In this document: positions 50,919 through 62,199 of the stretch, one piece after another
Layout of the letters: every line of letters starts with the position of its first letter
Numbering within the stretch: position 1 is the first letter of the stretch
Origin: Rhizoclosmatium globosum
Taxonomy: Eukaryota > Chytridiomycota > Chytridiomycetes > Chytridiales > Chytriomycetaceae
Direction of reading: 5' to 3'
NCBI GenBank assembly: GCA_002104985.1
Contig: MCGO01000067.1
Coordinates: 1 to 64,000, forward strand
DNA length: 64,000 bases
Notes under the pieces: generated by a model
The model's database searches: none
Told to the model about the DNA's origin: nothing
Seen by the model: only the letters and a program-made list of their open reading frames with translations
Program-made: the position numbers and the translations under genes

Positions 50919-53631
50919 ATGAGCGTAGTGACCTTCGCTCTCTGCATTTTGGTGGTGATCGTCAGCGCAGACCCAAAAGATGCCATCGTTAAAGGAGGAG
51001 GCTCCTCATTTCCGCTCCAGCCATATTCTGCTGCCTTGACCGACTTTAATCAGATTTATCGTGAGTATCATCGAAGCAAATGTTAGTTAACCCAATATGG
51101 TCAAACAGAGGGCGTTCAAGCAGCTCCCTACTTATCTGGGACTTCGATTTCTGCTCAACAAAGTGTAACTTTAGGTACATTAAACTGGGCCGGAAGCGAC
51201 GTTGCAATACAGCCTGGAAATCCAGGAATCATAGCCCTTCCAGCAATCGCTGGAGGAATGGTTGTAGTATACAACCTACCAGGAATCTCCACACGAGTCA
51301 AACTGAACCGCAAGATACTTCCCCGTATTTTTGACGGAACTATCGTTGAATGGAATGACGCTCGTATACTTCAAGACAACCCTTTTTTAGCCAACATAAC
51401 GTCCAGAATCCGAATTGTTCGACAAGGACCAACGTCTGGAGGAACGATTAACGTTTCCAAGTTTCTTGCTCAGATTGACATACAACATGGAATCAACCCA
51501 TCTCCATTTTCAAATTCCAAGGTCCTGCAATCGGTTGCAAACTCTCTCCTTGGAAAGAATGCTCCTGCTGTTAGTATTATGGTTGGGGCAATTCCATACA
51601 CAATTGGATACCTGAATCAGCTTGATGGTCAAGATGCTATAACCACCGCCGGTTCCACTGTTCAATCTGCGTTGATTCAGCACCAAGACGGTTCCTTTGT
51701 TGGCTGGTCCATGGAAGCCGTAAATATCGCTGTTCGAAGCATCTCAACAGATACAGCTCAAACCTCATCAGTTCAAGATAGCAACCTTATCGCATATGAC
51801 TCTCCAGCGCCTGGCGCATATCCTCTAGCTGTTATTTCAAACTTTGTCATAAAGCCGACGAACATTTCAATGAATGTTATGGAAACCATTGCAACTCTCA
51901 AATTTCTGTGGATATTCATTCAAAACCCTCTGGTAACCATTTTTTTTCTTCATGAATCTAAGCAATTACCTTAAAACTCTAAACTCATGATATTTTTTAG
52001 TATGCAACCAACTATACGTATGGTTCCATCGCAAACACGGCTGCAGGCTTGAAGACTTTGAACTATCTCAAGACCATCACATACCCAGATGGAGTCACTC
52101 CAATCTATGGCCAATCAATCTGCGACATTGATGTCGACGGAACCTACAAGAACCCCTGCGTGCACGGACACTGTATTGATCCGTACCCATTTCAGCAACC
52201 GTTCCAGGTCTGCATCTGCGACTACGGCTACCAAAACGTATACAAAAACGACTGCTCAGAACCAACACCCTTAATCATTCCTGGCTTTGTGAGCAAAATC
52301 CAAATCACTCTTTTTCTCCTCGCATTAGTGATTGTTCTCGGATTTTCATACCTCATTGTCACGAGGCGAAATGAGCCAGATGTAAAGACCTTTTTGGTTG
52401 GATGCTTGGTGGGATGTGTCGCAGTGTTAACACAAGGCCTTTCTACATCGGACGTTGTGTGTCGCGCGAATATTGTACTTCCTGCCGTCGCATTTGGAAT
52501 GATATTTAGTATGATTCTCGCAAAAGCGGTTCGAATATTCCTCATCTTTGGGTATTCCAAAGTTGCACGGTCTCATTTTTTGAAGGACGCCTTTCTCATT
52601 GCTTGTTGCACAGTGGTTGCGATCGTTGAAGGAGTTTTGGCGTGGCATATGTTTACTGCAGCCAATATACAGCCAGCCTTGGCAACCTTTGATCAGTCGT
52701 CAGACACAATTTGGGATTGTGCGGCTCCAGCCTCTGATACTGATACTGCAAATCAAGAATTTGGTGGACTCATAGGATTTAATGCGATAATATTGGCACT
52801 GTGTATTGCGATGGGGCTTCTTACCAGAAAGGCGTCGCAAAAGTTTGATGAAAGCAAGAAAGTTGGCATTGTAATTTCGATCAGTACGTTGTTTGTAGTG
52901 CTTGATTTGGTGAGGCGTTAGACATGAGAATCATTTAATACCAACTATTTGATATAGGGAGTGAACTTTGGTATTCCTCATACCACGCAGAGCATGTTCT
53001 ACATTCGTCGATTGTTTGACTCCATTACTATATTTTTGATTACAACAGCTACCCCTGTTATTCTATTTTCTGCCGTTTTGGGATGGGGTAATGGACACCA
53101 TGGAAGTAACTTGTCCCACACAAAGAGTGAAGTCGACTCCGCCCACCTAGATCAAAATGATGGCCTTGTAAGAACATTTATGGTAAGGCATCACTAACAG
53201 TCTTTTTTTTTGTTATTAATTGTAAATACTGCTAGTTCCACGTTGGCATGAAACTGAATCGTCCGGCATCTCTTTGGAAATCCACAGTCTTCCTTATCAT
53301 GCCAGACCTAGATATGCTCATCACTCTCGGAGAAGGCAACAATGGAACATACACTTTCTCGCAATCTAACATCAAGATTCAAGAAAAGACCACAAAAGCC
53401 GCGAAAGCTAAAACCGAAGAATGCATCGAACTCTTGCTCGGCACTGCAAAGATAGCCTATTTGGTGGAGTTTCCACACAAGGAAAAAATGGACGAGTTCA
53501 GAACATTACGTTCTCAATCTGGAATCAAGAAATCATCGCTTGGAAACTCATTGACTCTGACAACAGCGACAGCGACATCTCGTTCTGAAGGGAAGTCATC
53601 CCAAGCCGGTCTCTCTGTTCCGAATAGATAA
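50919..53631 (+). CDS. PstS-EGF-7TM receptor, paralog 3 (intact, 831 aa)
   Basis: Intact member of the family. Exons 50919-51060, 51109-51932, 52001-52909, 52958-53182 and 53236-53631 are all in phase. Residues 1-17: signal peptide (VTFALCILVVIVSA). About 22-345: PstS-type domain with GGGSSFPLQPYSAAL, NWAGSDV, LPAIAGGMVVVYNLPG, VKLNRKILPRIFDGTI, VRQGPTSGGT and MVGAIPYTIGYLNQ; residues matching the phosphate contacts of bacterial PstS (S/T-F, D, R, S-G) are kept. About 360-410: EGF-like module with six cysteines (CDIDVDGTYKNPCVHGHC to NDCSEP). About 420-690: seven helices, class-C-like (NEPDVK at the TM1 exit, RIFLIFGYSKVARSH). About 700-790: conserved cytosolic domain (SLWKSTVFLIMPDLDML, VEFPHKEKMDEFR), then a Ser/Thr-rich tail. 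It lacks about 8 residues at the TM2 start compared with paralogs 1 and 2. Confidence 0.92.
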
Positions 53632-53760
53632 GTATTTGATCATCAGTTATTCCATTCTCTTTCGTTTTCGTTTCTTGCAGTGGTTGAATAAACAGTGATT
53701 TTGTGATAAGCTTGAATTGTTTTCTTTTGTGGGATTCCCTGCTTTGTCTGTCTGGCTGGG

Positions 53761-55699
53761 ATGGAGGTCCGAACGACAAGCTTTGTGATACTGTCTGTGG
53801 CTCTGGGTCTCTTTGCCTTCCTGCATCCGTATGCGCACATGTTCAGTCGCTGGAGCCCAGGACTTGACAGTTGCGGCGATCCTCTGAACATTTCGGGGAT
53901 AGTTCCGTTCGCCGATCGCTTCAGCTGTGTGTTTTTCAGTGCGGCGGACGAGGTTTCGAGTGGTCTTGTTCCGTCTTTGTCGTTTGAAAGCGGCAGTTGG
54001 ACGACGAGTGCGCTGGTTTGGGACTGGTCGCTGTTCTCGTCGCTCGGACTTCCGGTTGCTGTGTTTGCTGCCGTTGAAGGAACGCGGAGCAGGTGGCTGG
54101 GCAGTACGGTGTCGTTCTTTGTGCTGGTGACACTGGCTCAGTTGGTGGTGAGTTCGGTGTTTGTTGGTGTCGTTGATAACTGAGCACTGACGCTATCACA
54201 AAGACTCTGTCTGTTGCGATTCCCCTGCTCTGGCTTCCATTCATCTTTGCCCTTTCAGCTGCTTCCTCAAATCTCACTCGAAAACTTGTTCTGCCGCCCG
54301 TTGAGCGAATCAACAGAATTGGGCTGGCAGCAGTGATTCTTGTTCTCATCTCTGCTTTCCTCGACTGGACACCATCATCAGAATACTATTACACAAAAAC
54401 TATACTCGCCGAATACGTTCCGTCATTTCTGCCACTCTTGTGGACCTCATATTCCTTCTTTTGGAAGCCTGAACGTCATTCAAATACTCTCATCAGTGCT
54501 CAAGCCTCATTCGCTCGAACAGCAAAACTATACAATTTGATGGCAGTGGCGAGTTTTCTAGAGTTTTCAATGAAGTCGCTGATTCCATACGCAATCAAAT
54601 CAAGTCCAACCGACTCAATTCCTCCTCTATTGAGCCTCATGAAATCAGTGCCCACGAAAAACAATCTAGTGCTTTGGTTCTTACTCTGGGAAGGAGCGTG
54701 TTTGACAACTGCAATGAGTTTGTTTGTGATTCATGAGGCTTGGATTCTTGGTGAGGATCTGTATTTTCATTGAGATGGCATTATTAACAAATCGCTTTAT
54801 TAGATTACAATCCGCTGTCATCCGTCCTTTCATTCTTGGCACGCAGTGCTGTGATCGGGCCTGGTGCTTCCTTAATGGTCTTTGCTGTGTGGCGAGAAGA
54901 GCGAATCCTGAATCGACTGATTCGAATCGTAGAAAAGGCGTCAATTGAATTGGAAGAACGTGCTTTGTTAGATTCTTTCCACTCTGCCGCGGAATTCTCT
55001 ACCAGCCCATCGTCACCACTACAAGCAGCTCGCGTTGAAATATCTGCACAAAAGCAGTCGAGCTCGTTGAGGAAAAGAAAATCTAAGGCTAAAGCTGTTT
55101 CCTTCCAACAACAATCAGACCCAAAGTCTCAGTCTCGGTACCAAACGCCCAACCCTGCCACAGATGTACTCGTCACCACAAACACAGCCACATCACTTAA
55201 TCCTACTAGCACTGTTTCTACCACTGAAATTGAAATTCTCTTTGCCAGACCGTCATACATTGAAAGGTTACGAAGGATTACAGTGTACTTGATTTTGACA
55301 GCATTCCTGCTCTCCCTATCAATGTGGTATCTAGAAGTTGGATATAATATTCAATACTGCGATGCATCATCTACAATGAATTCGCACTTGTTTCCAACAT
55401 GCGTCCCTTGTCCAAATCAAGCCATTTGTAATCAGGATCAAGTGATTGGATGTAAAATCGATGGCTATTCAGTATTTGGAGATGAAGGATTTGGGCCATT
55501 GGGCTCATACATTAGCCTTGGGCCAGTTTGTTTACCAGACTCAGATGAGATGGTTCAGCCCCATTTGAATCCTAGAATCAAAGGTCGCACTTTGTCTCTT
55601 CGCAGAAGATTTGAAGTTGTAGTCATGGATGGGTGGTTGAATTATGTATGGTTTTGGATTGTACGAACGAGCGTTGAAGTATATCACCTGGTTCTCTGA
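53761..55699 (+). CDS. polytopic membrane protein continuous with a MAN1/Src1-type C-terminal domain
   Basis: Starts with a signal-anchor (FVILSVALGLFAFLHPYAHM) and continues as a multi-helix protein (VILVLISAFLDW, LYNLMAVASFLEF, LVLWFLLWEGACLTTAMS). A frame change or intron is needed near 54150-54190. A good intron (about 54752-54805) joins HEAWIL to DYNPLSSVLSFLARSAVIGP. The frame then runs without a stop through a Ser/Lys-rich linker into PSYIERLRRITVYLILTAF and a cysteine-rich segment (TCVPCPNQAICNQDQVIGC, then LGPVCLPDSDE), which resembles the MSC domain of inner nuclear membrane MAN1/Heh/Src1 proteins. Either this is a fusion, or two adjacent genes are run together through an unseen exon boundary in the linker (about 54960-55230). 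Neither half has a sure function. Confidence 0.55.
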
Positions 55700-55818
55700 C
55701 AGTCATAACGTTGTACCATTCGTGGTTACATTACACAAATTCTTTATTCATAAAATGACAATGGAACCTCATAAAACATACTGATTTGTTTGGTAACTAA
55801 ACTGTTTTTTGGGAAGAA

Positions 55819-57524
55819 TCAGTAGTCATCTGGTTGGAATCCAAAGTTGGCAACCAAGAACGCCCTCATGTCAAGAGATTCGCTCGGAATATTAGTCAGC
55901 TGCAGAGTTCCAAACTGGCTGTTTCTTCCAAACACGAGCAGGTTCCCAAGAGATTTGGACCACTCAAACAAAGACTTTGTGTGTGCTGTGGGTTCGCAAT
56001 ACCCATTCCCGAAAACAAAGGCTTCCATTTCCTCAAACGTGAGAATATCTACTGTTGGAGTCACACCCGACAAATCCACAGAGACCGTCAAGTTCTTGTA
56101 CGTCATTCTTTTCTCCACCAACAACATTGAAATATCACTTCGCTTGTTTTTCACAGTCTCGAGCATGAGTTTGATGAGGGCCTGGTAACTTCCAGACGAC
56201 CGCGAGTCTCCCATTCCTTTGAGGTTTTCAGTCTTTGCACCACATACGTTCTTGTGACCGCCCGTCTTCCAATCTTGGACTTGACACTCTCTACCGCAAT
56301 ACACTGTTTTGCACGACGCACACTTTTTGAATTTTTCACCGGTTGCAGCGTCTTCTACTCTCATGCAACGGCCACAAAGTTTAAGTTGCTTTGTGCTAAT
56401 TGTGAGGAAATCAGTGTACATTGTTTTGATAAACGGCTGGGAAGGCGAAGACTTGTTCTTTTCAATGAATGTCTTGATAGACGCGAGAAGAGCCTCATTT
56501 GCTTCGAACTCCTTCAAAAACGAATTTTAGGTGGACACATTGGCCGAACCTTGCTATCATAACATTTGCTGATTCGATCACATTTGGTTCCGCTTTCGTG
56601 CCAAGGGCTTCAAAGAGTTTCAGTACCGATTCCCACAGACCGCATTGGATTGTTTGAATTGCTGAAAGTGCAGTTTCGGCCCTCAGGTTCAGCTCTGTCA
56701 AGAAACTGTTGGTGAGGGAGCCAAAGATAGATTCACAATAATGACCGGAACACTTTTTTGCGGATAGTTGATCGTTTATCAAACGATTAACAACTGGAAT
56801 AAGGTTATGCTCATCTCGAATGGCAGCGAGAAAAGCATTGCAGACTTCATCATCATCTTGAGGGAATTGAATGGCAGCGACAAGATCAAGCAGGTGAGCG
56901 AAGTAATAGCTATTCTTTCCATTCGAGAAGGGCAGTTTGAGTTCTGAGAATATGACTTCAAGAAGTCGCAGTCCCACGTCTTTTGGGATTTCCGAGTATT
57001 GATAGAGAAGAGTGACAAATCCAGCCATAAACAATCTTCGTGATTGAGAAGATTGAGTGCCGAGTAGTGAGCTTTCCATCAAGACAGGCATCGTGGTTGT
57101 ACGTGCACCAAAGTAGTCCATAGCATCTACGAACGCAACAAGTGAGCTGTTTTCCACACGCGCATCGAATTCGTGGCTGGACAAGTTCATGACCAGACCG
57201 AGAAAGCACTCTCAGGCCTCGTGCGCACGCGGATTCGTCTCTTGTTTCGCAATGACCTGTTTGCAGATGTAATCCAACTTGGGCGCAATTCATCAGCGCG
57301 ACAAGAGAAAGATGCTGGAACTTGGTTGGAACAAGGACAAAGAGAACGTCGAGGCCGCCGTGAGTCACGAGCCGCTTCGTGAACGACGCGTCGCCGCACA
57401 GGTTCATCAGCGCATTCACAGACGACACGCTTGGACTGCGTTTGACTGTTGTCAGGAACTGCGGGAGGTTCGACCGTGCGAGCCGCGTCTGTCGCTGGAG
57501 CTCTTCAATGATTGCTGGATTCAT
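55819..57524 (-). CDS. MYND zinc-finger protein with helical repeats
   Basis: Begins MNPAIIEELQRQTRLARSNL and continues as an alpha-helical, armadillo-like protein (SVSSVNALMNLCGD, SLVAFVDAMDYFGA, PKDVGLRLLEVIFSELK). A MYND finger lies near 56390-56220: CGRCMRVEDAATGEKFKKCA, SCKTVYCGRECQ, W and HKNVC give the full C-C-C-C-C-C-H-C set. A conserved C-terminal part follows (VDILTFEEMEAFVFGNGYC) to the stop at 55819. One frame change near 57200 and an intron near 56520 join the three open pieces. MYND fingers usually bind proline-rich peptides; no SET domain is seen. The exact partner is unknown. Confidence 0.75.
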
Positions 57525-57599
57525 TCAAAGAAAAAACAAATTATTCATCTCTTTGAGTATTCTCATATAGATTATAGATAATGCTTACCGAGTTTTGCG

Positions 57600-58195
57600 T
57601 AAAATCGTATGTGGAGGTGTCAAAATGCCAAAGGTAGGTTCGTTCTGAAATGAGTCACAATGATTAGGTTGAAAATCTTGAACCTTTCCTTTGGTGTAAC
57701 TATTTGGCCAGAACGCTCTCCCAACCCAGTTTCGTGTTGTGTAATCTGAGACCACGTGGATTATTAGTCAAGTCTTATCTCATCTCCAACCTACTTATGT
57801 AAGGTGCAATGTGCACGTTTTGGCCTTTTCATTCAACGCAAAACTGAGTAAAAACAAAACAAAATTCGGATTGCTTTTGTATTTTTATTCTTTTCCTTTG
57901 ATATATTTGCTCTTGTTGATTTTTACATGTTGACAACCAATTTTGTTATTTCTGCACATCAGGGTTCAAATTTGTCTGTCGCGACATAATACATCTTGAA
58001 CTCGGTGAGTCAGGCATTGTCGCAATTGTGCAAAAAGTGAGCCATACACTGTCAGTGTGATATGAAACCTTCACTATTAAGGTAATTTTTGAGATTCTGT
58101 CAAAATGATTTTGGGATGGAACAGTCAGAGTGATATATTTTGTATCATGTCACCTAGTCATGATTCAAACAAATCATTGAATAAAATAGACAAAC
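57600..58195. other. intergenic AT-rich region
   Basis: No gene supported. It contains AT-rich spacer upstream of the MYND gene and leads into the tandem array at 58.2 kb. Confidence 0.4.
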
Positions 58196-58199
58196 AGGG

Positions 58200-58960
58200 A
58201 GGGATTTAGTGTAGCGAGCAGTGAAACCGACGACTTTCCGAGAGAAATCAACAAAATAGAAATGAATTAAATAGGTAGAGTTACTCGTGAACCAGGGGAA
58301 ATAGAAAAAGTTCAAGCGCAGCAAGCAATGAAACGGACGGAAGACGACTGAGCGCCTGAAAGGCGCGAAGGAATCTGGAGTTAATTCTGGAACAAGCAAA
58401 AAAGGAAGGGGAGCGAGCGCAGCAAGCAATGAAACAAACGAAGTCAGGGGAGAACATCAATTTAATTGAAATAAACTCAAAAACGAGTTGACTTGCCATA
58501 GGGACCTTTTGGAACTATGATTTTTGGGAATAGTGAACGGAGTGAGCAGTGAAACGGACGGAACTGTACCTTAATTGTGAACCAGGGCCATGGAGTCTGG
58601 AATTAATGTATGAATCAGGAGGAATAAAAGGCAGTGAAACCAACAAAGTCAATAGAGAATCAAGTAAATAAAAAAAATGAACCATGAAAGCTAGAGTTAC
58701 TCCTGAAATAGGTGAAAAAGGGAAGGCAAGCAGTGAAACGGACGGAAGACGACTGAGCGCCTGAAGGGCGCGAAGGAATCTGGAGTTACTTGGTGAAACA
58801 AGCACAAAGGAGGGGCAGCAAACGTAGAAACTAACAAAGTCAGGAAAAGAAAATGAGTTAAAGAGAAATGAACTCAAAAGCGAGCAGACTTGCCGTAGAG
58901 CATTGTGTTTTAGGGATGACGAACGAAGCGAGCAGTGACACGAACAGAAGAGAACTACAC
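58200..58960. repeat. tandem repeat array with a recurrent AGCARTGAAAC motif
   Basis: Two large units about 406 bases apart share GGAAGACGACTGAGCGCCTG followed by GGCGCGAAGGAATCTGGAGT (58338 and 58744). Inside both, AGCA(A/G)TGAAAC(G/C/A)(G/A)AC(G/A) recurs about seven times (near 58210, 58325, 58422, 58540, 58632, 58730, 58935), often followed by GAAG. GCGCCTGAAAGGCGC is a perfect 6-base stem with a GAA loop; in the second unit it becomes GCGCCTGAAGGGCGC, which still pairs over five bases. No long open frame is convincing. Confidence 0.7.
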
Positions 58961-59448
58961 GCCTTTACTTGGCATAGACGAGAATAGAATGGGTAGCGTC
59001 TGATAAAGAAGATCCATGATTTGTTCTTTTTAATCACCAGTATGTCCTTATTTGCATTATCAATTAATAAAGCGGTATTAACTCCTCCTGCTCCATTTCT
59101 TCGTGTAAGTATATTGATTATCTCTATCGCTCACAGTTTGTCTTTATTTCTTGCGGGGATATTAATGAACACAATCAGCATAGAAGCGGTAGCGGGCCTG
59201 TTCTATTATTGAGCGTCGGATCGAGAAACGGAAATGCTGCGCTTTGGGCACCCGTGGTGTGCCGCCTTGCCCGTCTCAATCTCATTTAGCAACAAAAATC
59301 CGGAACAATCCAATCTTATTTATACCTGGCAAGCTTCGCGTGCACCGAGGAGTTGTGATGAGAATAGAGATTTTCAGCTTGGAGTCCATCAGGAGGGAAA
59401 TGAGGCTGTGGCTGTGCTTTCCCATCCAGAAATTCAATCCAAAACACA

Positions 59449-60895
59449 ATGCTTGACGATGGTAACTCATCTGGCAGTAACGGTGCTGGAAGTTCAAGAG
59501 GTCGCAAGCCAAAGAATGTGTCACATGAGGAGCGATCTAGAAGAAACCTGGAGAACCAACGGTGAGGCCCAATATACAGCACAAAAGCGCTTTGTCATTG
59601 CCTGTTACTAATTCTCCACTAAGCGCTTTCCGCCAACGCAAAGAAGAGTACATTAAGTCTATACAGCAAGAGAACGAATCTTTGAAGGCACAGTTGGCAG
59701 GACAAGGGCAGATGGTTTCAGATCCCAGGATTTCAGTCCTTGAGAACCGAATCCTTGCTTTAGAAACTGAAAACACACTTCTCCGAGAATGTGGAGTCTC
59801 TGTTGACCTAAAGGCCTCGTTTGGTCCCAAAGCTGTTAATATCTGTTCAAGTTGTGCAAATGAGAAGGTCAAGACTTTAGTCATTGGCGGCCATCTCCAA
59901 CGTCTCCAAGAAGAGCTTAAGCAAATTAAAACGGAATGTAATCAGCTTCGTACTGCAAATAGTTTGCTTGGAAGCAGCGTGGCTCCTCATAGTACTTCAT
60001 ACTCAAACTTCACAAAGGCTTATTTCCCCCAAACTCAAAACAATCGTGAAAGTCCTGCCACTTCAAGATCTACATCATCTCTTCCGCGCACTTCTCAAAC
60101 ACCTCAAGGCTGTTCCCCTGCGGATCCTTTGTTAACTCACATGAACTGGTGGGAACAACTTGCACCAACAAGAAACAACCTCTTGCTATCGGCATCACAA
60201 CAACTGCAAGATGATTCTTCGTACCTAGCCTCCACCAGCATTTATGGTCCACCCGAGACCAGCCGTATTCGACGAGCATTGAAGAGCATTCCTTCAATTT
60301 CTCAATCACCACTTGTTGATAGTGTCATCACACTATTTGAAACAGTGTGTGCATCTTCCGATCCAAACGAAGTTCAGCGTCTCCATATTCAAACAACAGC
60401 CACTAGAGGCCGGCTATTTGATCAATGCACACTCCTCGACAGACGGAAGGCAATCGAAGAATGGACACTGCATCTAACGAGGAATTGGGACCACGTGAAA
60501 CACAAGTATTCTTGTTTTGAGTATACCATAAGGGAACCTGTGGTTCGAGAAAGGCCGCTCCCAGAACTTGGGCTCTTGATGCGGGAAAAGTTGTTGTCGA
60601 TTCCAGTTCTGAGAGATTGTATTGGACACGTGGACGACTTTTTGACCCTATTTTATGTGAGACCATTTACGTTTACTGATTCGTTTTATATCTATTTTTG
60701 CAGAACCCAAACGTGAAGGGGACAGGAGAACTTACACTGCTGAAAATGTTAGCAATTGCACATAAAATGGAGACTGTTCTCCGCGGTAATTTAGAAGACT
60801 ACATCAAGTATAGTTTGATTGTTGAAATGGGGAGGGAAAGTGGAAAAGGAAGAATGGATGAATTGCTTGAGGACATAACGTTCTTGCGTAGTTAA
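59449..60895 (+). CDS. Yap/AP-1-type fungal bZIP transcription factor
   Basis: Three exons (59449-59561, 59624-60656, 60704-60895) encode 445 residues in frame. The basic region crosses the first intron: RSRRNLENQRAFRQRKEEYI, with the N-x-x-x-Q-x-x-F-R pattern typical of the fungal Yap/Pap1 branch. The leucine zipper follows (IQQENESLKAQLAG, ISVLENRILALETENTLLRE). A CSSC pair and a second coiled coil (LQRLQEELKQIKTECNQLRT) come next, then a Ser/Thr/Pro-rich stretch and a conserved C-terminal helical region (WTLHLTRNWDHVKHKYSCFE). Yap factors bind TTAC/TAA half-sites in stress responses; the redox cysteine clusters of Yap1 are not evident here. Confidence 0.87.
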
Positions 60896-60899
60896 TATT

Positions 60900-61570
60900 A
60901 AAATAATTGAAAACACAAAAATTCCATCTAAAATGGCTGAGGAGCTGAGTCATACCTTACAGTCAATTTGCCAACATTTGTTGTGGCCCAGTTCTCTTGA
61001 CTGTTGTCCACTAGTTCACCTTTCTATTTCTTTTTAATTGTGTCTGCGATACTACTCGCCATCCAGTCTGCAGGTTGTGCGTCTTTTTGAAGTCCACGTT
61101 CACTTTGAGTTACAAACTCCCAAAACTGCTGTGGTCGTCTTCTGGTTCGTCCTCTTGACTGTTTTCGAAATATTTTTGTGTATCTTTTTCATCTTCTTGA
61201 TCTAGGCCTTGGTCTGCGTCTTTTTCGCCTCCTTCAAGTTCGTTGCCCTTTTCTTTGTCTCCAATCTCCTCCCAGTCATTGCCTTGCTCTAAGCTCTCGC
61301 TGCAATTGGTGTTTGGCCGTGACGGGCCCGACGGCAGCGAGAGCCATCCAGTTTCACGCGTTTATTCTTTGAATTCGATCGCCCTATTACCCTTGTATTA
61401 GGTCCTTAGCTTGTCAAGTTAATTTTTGAGTTGATATTTAGTTTCAAACAGTGTATGGGTGTGAATCACAAAATGAGCTGATCAAAATCAAGGGTGTTCC
61501 AGTTTAGGATTTGGCGAGTTTATGAGTAGGGTCTCTACCTGTATTCTTTTATGCACAAAAATTAAAAGAC
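60900..61570. other. intergenic region
   Basis: Spacer between the bZIP stop and the 3' end of the acidic protein gene. A CT-rich stretch (61130-61300) gives a short open frame without features. No gene supported. Confidence 0.4.
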
Positions 61571-62197
61571 TTAACGCTTGGCGCGTTTCGCGGTCCCGCC
61601 TGGCGAATCCGTAGAACGTTTGTTGTCAATAAACATCTTCAAATCTTCATCATTTCTTCCAATCATTAGCGATTCTTCCGAAATTCCAAATTCCGTCCCA
61701 TCCAAATCGTCAACCTCCCACCCTTGTGAATCCCTAATGTTCTTGTCCGCAATTTCTAAATCTTTGGCATTTTCTTTGGTTTCTACGTTGTCGTCATTGC
61801 CGTCGTTGCCAACGTAGCCGTCACCACTGTTATCGGTATCTGAGTCGTTTGTGTCCGAGTTGTTTTTAGCTTCGCCGTCTTCGTCGTCATCGTCGTCATC
61901 GTCATCATCGTCATCTTCTTCATCTTCATCATCTTCATCATCTTCGCCATTTTCGGATGCATTGGCTTGTTCGTCACTGCTCTCAACTTTTACAGCGTTT
62001 TCCTCAAGTTCGCCGTCCTCTAACTTCGGATCGTCGAAACAACCCAAAACTTCGTTCACAGCAAAACCCTCCATGAATTCATCATGAAGAAATTCTTCGA
62101 TACCTTCAGGCATCATCATGTTGGCCCTGTATTTAAGTCCGTTAAAACATGAATGATACACAACGTTAATTTACTCTTCTGCTGCCAACGCAGCCAT
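61571..62197 (-). CDS. highly acidic protein with poly-Asp tract
   Basis: The first exon (62197 to about 62178) encodes MAALAAEE and joins across a GTAAAT...ACAG intron to ANMMMPEGIEEFLHDEFMEG. The centre is a run of Asp and Glu encoded by GAT/GAC/GAG triplets (about 61880-61970), a likely site of length variation. It ends with a basic patch, GGTAKRAKR, at 61571. An in-frame basic stretch just upstream of the ATG (KKNARRVRSARR) suggests the real start may be further upstream in another exon. Acidic tracts with a basic tail are common in nuclear chaperone-like and nucleolar proteins; no family is recognised. Confidence 0.6.
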
Positions 62198-62199
62198 TC

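Noticed and set aside
38115..53631. PstS-like domains as a sign of bacterial contamination or recent transfer of a bacterial operon
   Set aside because: The domains are interrupted by introns at shared positions, preceded by eukaryotic signal peptides and continuous with EGF-like and 7TM parts; neighbours are fungal genes.
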